A stretch of DNA of 64,000 nt, from contig OZ038450.1 of NCBI GenBank assembly GCA_964036195.1, positions 21,915,208-21,979,207 on the forward strand, given 5' to 3'. The stretch comes from Sphaerolaimus hirsutus (lineage: Eukaryota; Nematoda; Chromadorea; Monhysterida; Sphaerolaimidae). The position numbers and the translations under genes were made by a program. Under the pieces are notes generated by a model. The model did not search any database. It saw only the letters and a program-made list of their open reading frames with translations, and had not been told where the DNA came from. Positions 57,378 through 64,000 of the stretch are shown piece by piece (within the stretch, counting starts at the first letter, position 1; each line of letters begins with the position of its first letter).

Positions 57378-59473
57378 TATCACTATTGTTCTCCTTGGCC
57401 CAGTGCCAACAAATCATCACATCCAATTTCAACTGCAAACCCGACGGCTGTTGCGACCAGCATCAATTTTGTCAATTTTGGGCCGATTCAAATCAGTGCC
57501 ACGACAATGTGGATTGGATGAAGCCTAATTGTCAAATCGCGTGTCAAACCTGTGGACAAGGTGATTTTGATGAGGACAAATTGATGCCGCCGCCGGCCAG
57601 CCTTCCCAATGGCGACGAGTTTAAACCTGATAATAAGCAGAGGGATGTTAGACAGAGTGGGTTCTTTGTTATTGTTTTTTTCTTTAAAATTTATTGGACG
57701 TTGTGCCGCAGCGCTGCCCCGCAGTAAGAAATGGGTGGATCAAAAAAAGATAAAAAATAATCTCGAGTATAATATGAAATGGAATCTTTCCAGGAAAAAA
57801 CCCTCAGTAAAAATGTCTCAAAAAGAAGATAAAATAAAATTCAATTTAACCACATCATTAATCTAATCCAAGGCCACATAAATCCGAAAAACTCTCTCCA
57901 AAATTTTTCACATCATCCCACAGCGGGCTGCGTGGACATGGACCGTTTCCAGTGCCCCATCTGGGCTTCAAGGGGCGAGTGCCGCATCAACCCCCGCTGG
58001 ATGACGCCCAACTGCGCCGTGTCGTGCGGCACGTGCAACTTCCAGATGCAGCTGCGTCGGCGACAGCCGCAGCGGCAACAGCAGCAGTTTCAGCAGCAGC
58101 GGCAGCAGCAGCAGCAGCAAGTGCAGCGGCAGCCGCAGCAGCCGCAGACCAGGCCGCAGCAGACTGGCTCGTTTTTGACTGTTGTTTGCGTTTTACTTTT
58201 TAAAAATTTCAGTTCACTGTGGTCTTGGCATTAGTGGTCAACTGAAAATTAGACTTCAGACCCTGTTTAGTTGACGGGGTTCCATCATTGAACCCCCGCG
58301 CACTAGTTTAACATTATGACATGTCGAAAATTTTGGTAAACTGCTTTGACAAAACAGTATGAAACTCTGATCAGAGTTGTTCAGTGTTTCGTACTGTTTT
58401 GTCAAAATTTTTTACCAAAATGGTCGACATGTCGTAATGGTGAACTTTTTAGTGTGCGGGGGCCCATTTTGTCGATCCGCCCACATTGTGGTTGATGCCA
58501 ATAGAGTCGAAATTGATTATTATTGACTAACAGTTTTGACCCCCTCCCCCCACCGATTCTACGTTGTTAGCGTTGTTATCGACAACTGTTGGCAGTTGAT
58601 TACTGTCAACTAATGTAGTTGCACCGTATGATGGTCGCTGACCGATTATGTTGTTCACTGTTTGGAGCTTGGATTTTAGCGATTTATGTACGTGTTCTAT
58701 CATCTACCTATCTACCTAAATATATCTTGTGATTTGAGATCTGATAACCCATGCAATCAATGATCAGGCCCTGTAAAATGTCAAGTGTCAAACAAAGTGT
58801 AAAAAGTGTAAGATGCCCAGTAAAACGTCAAAACAATTTAACTGGAGGTTAGATATTTTTCATGATATTTTACCTTTTGTTACTTTGCATGACATTTAGC
58901 ATTTCACAGTGTCTGGAAGTGACACCAAATTTCAGCACATTTTGTTTTAAAAGCCCGTTAATTATCCCACAATGCTTACAGGCGGCGGCGGCTGTTCCGT
59001 AGTGGTGGCGCGTGAATGTGAGTCCATACACTTTTTATGTCTGAACATGTGCGTGCATTTCCGTTTCTTTTCGAAACCATCCATGTAAAATCTGGATTCA
59101 CCAGAACGTTCCAAAACATCTCAAAGTACTCAGCATACTAATAATCTAGCAAATAAAATTTTTCACATGCAAATGCACCAGAATGCGCGTGCGTTACCCT
59201 CTCCCTCAATCAACCCACCCCACAACCACGCAGCACTACAACAGCGACAACGTTTCAACCTGAACACGCTCCAGTCGCAGTCGGGCCGGCCCGGCTGCAC
59301 GGCGCCCACGTCGGCCATAAACGCGTGCAGCGGCGACATGTGCTTCCACTCAAAGTTCAGGACGCTGGATGGTGCGTGCAACAATTTGCAGCGGCCAGGT
59401 GTTGGAGCTGCTTTTACGCCGTATGTGAGACTGATGCAGCCGGTGTATGACGATGGCTTTCAGGCGTCGAAAC
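57378..59473 (+). CDS. ShKT-domain haem peroxidase, N-terminal part (3' end not found)
   Basis: Exons: about 57396-57656 (acceptor ttggcccag), 57924 to about 58206, 58982-59021, 59234-59473. The first encodes CDQHQFCQFWADSNQCHDN then WMKPNCQIACQTC, a ShKT domain; the second encodes DRFQCPIWASRGECRINPRW then NCAVSCGTC, another ShKT with all six Cys; then a Gln/Arg-rich linker (QQQQFQQQRQQQQQQ). The last has CFHSKFRTLDGACNNLQRPG and AAFTPYVRLMQPVYDDGFQ, the conserved start of animal haem peroxidase (compare RTxDGxCNNL). Such secreted enzymes use H2O2 for oxidative cross-linking, for example in cuticle. The catalytic His region would be downstream and was not found by 64 kb, perhaps displaced by repeats. 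The ShKT-to-small-exon junction phase is uncertain. A hydrophobic GALSLLFSLA just upstream could be a signal peptide. Confidence 0.82.
58298..58465. mobile_element. foldback with GCGCACTAGTTTAACA tip
   Basis: 'ccgcgcactagtttaacatt' faces 'ggtgaactttttagtgtgcgg'. The inner arms 'acatgtcgaaaattttggta' and 'taccaaaatggtcgacatgt' pair. In a peroxidase intron. Confidence 0.65.
58773..58909. mobile_element. introner-like palindrome I8
   Basis: Starts gtaaaatgtcaagtgtcaaa and ends gacatttagcatttcacag. Flanks ggccct / tgtctggaagtg follow the family. It ends 72 bp before the small peroxidase exon at 58982, inside the intron. Confidence 0.65.
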
Positions 59474-59579
59474 GTGTGTTTTTTGGGGGAGGGTGTTTTC
59501 TATGGTTTTTGGTTTTTGTGGGTTTGCGCGCATTTTTAGGTAAATATGAAGCGTACTTATTTCCTGCGTAGGCTCGCTT

Positions 59580-59910
59580 GGCATCTAACCCGCTTGGCAT
59601 GTACACCCGTTGCGGGGGTCCCCAGGGACGGGCTGCTCAGCTAGCTATAAACCCGAGGCTACTATCCCCTCAGCCACGCCCCCAAATCTCTCAACTATCT
59701 CAGTGGAGCAAACTTTGAGCGATTTTTCCCCAACCTTCCCCAAAAATCACTTAATTTTTCTCCATTCTTTAAATTTTATCATATAATTATCATATACATT
59801 TTGCCCCAGCGGGCCCCCAGGATAACAACTATCTATCTTTCCGGAGGAGAGATTTGCTATCTAGGATGCCGCCGTGAGGGTCAAAACCTTGGAAACCCCT
59901 GATCCACTGT
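59580..59910. mobile_element. 'gatag'-family element remnants
   Basis: 'gcttggcatgtacacccgtt', 'cagctagctataaacccgag', 'tatctttccggaggagag' and 'ggaaacccctg' match the vocabulary of 47888-48376. The limits are not clear. Confidence 0.4.
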
Positions 59911-60002
59911 CTACATGCCAAACGGGTTAAATGCCGAGCGGCACAGGCCCATCTACTTCCACTCAACATTTCATCGTTTTGAGACAAAGTATAGAAATGC
60001 TT

Positions 60003-60440
60003 ACCGCATATCCTCGAATAAGTCCCCCCTCTCGAATAAGACCCCCCTCTCGATTCAGTCCCCCCGATTGTGGGTGTGAGGGGAAAACAACTCCCCCCTC
60101 GAATAACTCCCCCTCGAATAACTCCCCCCACTTTGATGGGTAGAAACATTTAATCATATTTCACATTTATACAAAACGTTTTATGTATTTAATATGTAAA
60201 TATATGTAATATCTTGCAGCTAGAGTTCACTAACATTGTTTTCACTGCTTGAATTATGAATTTTGTATTCCTACAAATGATTTATGTTACCAAATTAACC
60301 CTATTTGTGCAGTAAATTTATCAAGCATTTTACTGGAAATACTGGCGAAAAAATAACTCCCCCCTCGAATAACTCCCCCCTCAAAAACTTCTGACGAAAA
60401 AATAACTCCCCGGGGGGATTTATTCGAGGATATACGGTAT
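60003..60440. mobile_element. TACCG(C/T)ATATCCTCGAATAAG inverted-repeat element
   Basis: 'taccgcatatcctcgaataa' faces 'tttattcgaggatatacggta'. The core has direct runs of 'ccccctcgaataact'. Confidence 0.7.
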
Positions 60441-61458
60441 ATTGAGGTGTGGGTGGCTTGTTCATGTGTGTATTTGTATTCTTTTATTTTTGATTCAAAT
60501 ATTTTTTTATGTGAGCATGTCAATATTCATTTGCTTCCCACAAGTTGGAACTATTTTTAGAAATCATCGATCTAGTTAGGTAGATAAAAATCTATTTTTA
60601 TGTATCTAAAAATAGAAAAATTCTAGCGTTCAGTCACAATCATTCCAACTGTATCAATTTTTTATCATTTTTATTACCCATCAATTTTGCGGCCACTGTC
60701 AACCGTTCAATCAGATAGGAGGGAGCGCATTTTTTTATTTGACAAATGTCATCACTGCCAAACTTTTATGCAAATATCGCTTTCTGTGTCGTTCGAAAAG
60801 TGCGTAAGGTCACGGATGACTACCTAAATGACGTTCGTCCGAATGCGTGAAAAGTGCGTAAGAAGCTAAAAACATTAAGATTCTATCTTTCTATTCTATT
60901 TTCCGTTTGATAGTTTATCTTTATTACTTTTTCGGCAATTTTATAGGCCATTGACTCTGAAAAAATGGACTGTTAAGTTGTCCAAGAAATTTCTAACATT
61001 CCATTCTTCAGTAAACTTTAAAATGGCCACTCGCTTTTTATGTGCGCGTTATATGCGATGACTGTTTACCAGAAAATCATTGTAAAGTTGTGGAGGCTGG
61101 AACGGTTTGACCTACCTGACAAAAAATTACTTTCGATTATTCGGCGATTGACCGCCGCGCGGGCACAAAAATGCCCACAGTCGAGTTTTTTTTTGCGCGG
61201 CAAAATTTTCCCGCGGGAAAATTGACCAGAAATCGAGGCGCAATTGTTTCGGAATTTTGGCGTGTGGGGAAATTGAATGCGTAAAATGTACAATTGATCG
61301 CTGGGTATTACCTCACTTCAAAACAAAAGACACGTAAACGTAAAAATGCTCGAAAAGCAGTCAAACTGAAAACGGGTAAGGGTACGAATGAGTATTTTTA
61401 TGTTCATGTTTACCGGGGACTATTTTCAGAATAAATTTCATTGATACTGAATGAAGGT
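60441..61458. other. intergenic stretch, nothing recognised
   Basis: Short inverted words only, such as 'gtgcgtaag' repeated at 60800 and 60850. No exon-like frame has domain content. Confidence 0.3.
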
Positions 61459-61782
61459 ACCGTATTTACTGGAATGATTCCCCTCTTGAATAATTTCCCA
61501 CTGTTAGACAAGTGAGAAAAAGTTATTCCCCCTAAGGCCATAGGATTAATTCGTTAATTCCAATTTGAACAAAAATGGCACCATAGTGTGTTTAAAAGCA
61601 AATTTCGGGAGATGAATTGGTAGAAACAGGCTTGAAAATTTTGACGAAACAAATCCCCCTTGAAATTTTCCTCCCGAATAGCCCCCCCCGAATACCCCCC
61701 CCCCCCCGAGAGCCCCCCCCAAGAAACGTCTGACGAAAAAATAATTCCCCAGGGGAATTTTTCTAGTAAATACGGTATACGT
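61459..61782. mobile_element. TACCGTATTTACTGGAAT inverted-repeat element
   Basis: 'taccgtatttactggaatga' faces 'tttttctagtaaatacggta'; central C homopolymers near 61680-61720. Confidence 0.7.
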
Positions 61783-62087
61783 TTTGTATGCAGCAAAATT
61801 TATTAGGCGACCTAATCCCAATTTTATGCTCCCTAAAGCCCATTATGAATAATTCTGGATATCCATAGTACTGAAAAATACGTAAATAAACTGGAGGTCA
61901 CAAATTTCCCAATGTACTTCAAAATAGGTATGGTGATTTTAGCCATAATTATGACTAGGTAAATCAATTTAAACTGATCGATTTTCACGGACGGACAAAT
62001 AGAGCTCGGGATTTACACATTTCCTTTGTATGTGTGATTTGAAAGCGCAAATTCAATAAAAATTAATATACTCGGCGGACTGCACAG

Positions 62088-62332
62088 TAGTGATGGAAAA
62101 GCGCCAGAAAAAATGGCGCCAGGCGCCAAGGGCGCCATGGCGCCATTCGGAAAGTGGGCGCCAAGCGCTAAGGGCGCCACAGAAAAAGGGCGCCAGGCGC
62201 CAAGGGCGTCATGGCGCCATTCGGAAAGTGGGCGCCAGGCGCCAGGGGCGCCACGGATAGAGGGCGCCAAGCGCCAAGGGCGCCATGGCGCCATTTGGAA
62301 AATAGGGCGCCAGGCGCCAAGGGCGCCAGGAA
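62088..62332. repeat. GGCGCCA tandem array with TAGTGATGGAAAAGCGCC left end
   Basis: At least eight 'ggcgccaggcgccaagggcg'-type units. The left end matches the element at 47858-48523. No matching right end was seen, so it is a truncated or one-ended copy. Confidence 0.6.
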
Positions 62333-62908
62333 AAATAAGTGCCTACAACACCCTGCTTGTGCTCAAAATGTTGCTACAGCACCGTGGTACACGCATTCAC
62401 GTCTTAATTCGCGTTCTTCAGGATATAATGAACAAAAACACATCTGGCAACAAAATTTTTTCAAAAAAATCCACATGACGAATTCAAACACAATGGAAAT
62501 TGACATTTGATAACAATCCATTCACTTCAAATAGGCTTTTCCAATCAATATTTCCCTGAAATGGACAAAAACGGAATTGCAACGATTTGAATCTTTTTTT
62601 TATAATTTTGCAAGTTCGACGTCCATCATTCTTGTCTTCTGATCCGTCAGACACATCTGATGAAACGTTGGACGAAAGATTTCCACCGACTCACACCACT
62701 TCGTCCATTTTTCTGACGAATTTCGATGCATTTTTCATTATTTTTCCATTTACTATCCAGTAGTCTAGCCACTAATATAGAACGTCTGAACGACCACTGC
62801 ACTTTAAAAGTTAATCGGATAATCCGATTGTGTTGCTGTGCAACACGTTAAAAGGTGCCCGTAGGCGTAAGTACTGGTCATTCGTGTTCATTTGCATTCG
62901 AACACATT

Positions 62909-64000
62909 ATGCCACGTGATTACGACTCGTCGCCGCGCCGGCGCCGAGCTAGATCCAGATCTACTTCGTGGTCGTCTTCTGATGAAGACAGGGATAAATC
63001 CCGTAAAAAGCGTAAATCGCGCAAACGTCACGTTTCGCGTAGCTCGTCTGCTTCGTCTGCTGGTTCGCGTGCCGCTGCTTCTCAGCCAGTGATTTTGCCA
63101 GTTATGCCACACAAAAACGTTTTGTTGGCTAAACTCGCTGCCGGTTTTTCAGCCCCTGCCGCCGCAAATGCCAATCGCGTGTCCGACCAAGACTTGGTCC
63201 GTAGCGATAATTTGTTCTGAAGTTTTTTCATGCTGATCTTTCGATCACATAAATTCTTCTGTCACACAGATTGAAGCTGCTACCGCCCATTCGCAAGCAA
63301 CCGACAATCGTTCCAATTCTGCCGCGCCAGACGACGGCGATTTGCTGCCGGCCGAGGCCGGTCAGGACGGCGAGGCCGACCTTGACGAACATGGGCAGGA
63401 CGATCGCGATGGACAAGAAGACGATAATGATGCTAAAGGCGGCGATGACCTTTCCGAGTCACAGGTTTTTTAACCTTTTTTCGGGGTCTTTTTCGAGCTC
63501 TCCTTTTCAATTTCTTTTCATAGGCGTTGAGAGAGCTCGAAGACAGTGGTTTGGGTGGTTTTGACAACTCGAGCGTTTCACATCCACCTGCCGATACGCC
63601 AGAGGAAGCGTTGGCCCGCGCCAATGCTTCGCGCAATGCCATTGTGACTCCACAAGTTTTGGGTTGGCTCAAAAAGAATCAAGTGGCACCGCGCATGGCT
63701 GGCGTTGTTCGTCGCGCTTTCAAAGCCAAGTTTGCTCGAACTGGCAATATTTTGATCGAGTGCGTTCATGAAAAAATTTACTTTGTCATACGAACTCTCA
63801 AAATTGTTTTTTATGAACCCTCTTACTTTCTTCAGCACGCCGCCTCGAAGAGATGAGGAATTTTCCGACAAAGGCGTTTGGGGCGTCGCCCATGCCAAAA
63901 ACAAAGATGGCCACGTGGCCGTGCAACCCGCGGCTTTCAAATTGCTCAGTGATAAACTTTATCATTTGCATGACTCTATCACTGAATGTGGGCGGATTGC
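62909..64000 (+). CDS. unknown RS-rich protein, 5' four exons, runs off the window
   Basis: Exons: 62909-63196, 63270-63464, 63524-63759, 63836-end, all joined in phase (0, 0, 2) by introns of 59-76 bp with acceptors cacacag, ttcatag and cttcag. The N-terminus is an RS/KR-rich low-complexity region (SPRRRRARSRSTSWSSSDE; RSSSASSAGS). Exon 2 is Asp/Glu-rich (GQDGEADLDEHGQDDRDG). Exons 3-4 look globular: TPEEALARANASRNAIVTPQ, LGWLKKNQVAPRMAGVVRR, then GVWGVAHAKNKDGHVAVQP. I recognise no family. The RS and acidic regions suggest a nuclear or RNA-associated protein, but a transposon-encoded Gag-like protein is a fair alternative. Confidence 0.65.

Noticed and set aside
62013..62510. Ala/Pro/Arg-rich frames on both strands
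   Set aside because: Translations of the GGCGCCA tandem repeat.

Overview
This is animal nuclear DNA from a repeat-rich invertebrate genome. The evidence is multi-exon genes with short GT-AG introns, metazoan-only families (Na+/K+-ATPase beta subunit, ShKT-domain haem peroxidase, MADF, psq and C2H2 DNA-binding proteins, an ARM-TIR-SAM protein), a BEL/Pao retrotransposon with an envelope-like region, and dozens of short inverted-repeat transposons. I cannot fix the phylum: ShKT plus haem peroxidase suggests nematode-like animals, but ARM-TIR-SAM proteins are better known from molluscs, annelids and rotifers. Nothing looks bacterial, and I saw no tRNA, rRNA or CRISPR array. Exon joins below are my own readings, checked by reading phase and domain fit; no transcript supports them. 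Layout. 1-8.8 kb: 3' part of a BEL/Pao element (reverse transcriptase, RNase H, integrase, envelope-like region, probable 3' LTR), broken by two copies of one hAT-like non-autonomous element, each with an 8-bp target duplication, and by further frame breaks. 9.8-10.1 kb: one or two orphan exons. 10.5-14.7 kb (+): Na+/K+-ATPase beta-like gene, 10 exons. 15.9-16.3 kb (-): small secreted His/Arg-rich peptide. 16.7-20.5 kb: hAT-like elements, one nested. Three genes lie in tandem on the minus strand: 24.0-20.7 kb (C2H2 protein, 5 phase-0 exons); 35.1-25.3 kb (at least 13 exons: two psq helix-turn-helix domains, a CENP-B/Tc5-like domain, a C2H2 finger, an AT-hook and a MADF domain); 49.3-39.0 kb (armadillo-like region, TIR domain, SAM-like domain; probable NAD-cleaving innate-immune or cell-death protein). 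51.1-51.6 kb (+): two exons of an unknown gene. 57.3-59.5 kb (+): ShKT-ShKT-polyQ-peroxidase gene, incomplete. 62.9 kb to the end (+): unknown RS-rich protein, incomplete. The rest is introns and intergenic DNA packed with mobile elements: hAT-like elements with 8-bp duplications, 'TACCGTATTTCCTCGAAATA' inverted-repeat elements, 'CACTAGT'-tipped foldbacks, GGCGCC-rich elements and 'ATGTAGACCC' elements. The most interesting is a palindromic family whose arms begin CTGTAAAATG and end CATTTTACAG, so each copy carries GT...AG splice sites in both orientations. At least two copies exactly constitute introns of the predicted genes and others sit at or near splice sites. This looks like an active or recent intron-generating ('introner-like') transposon.
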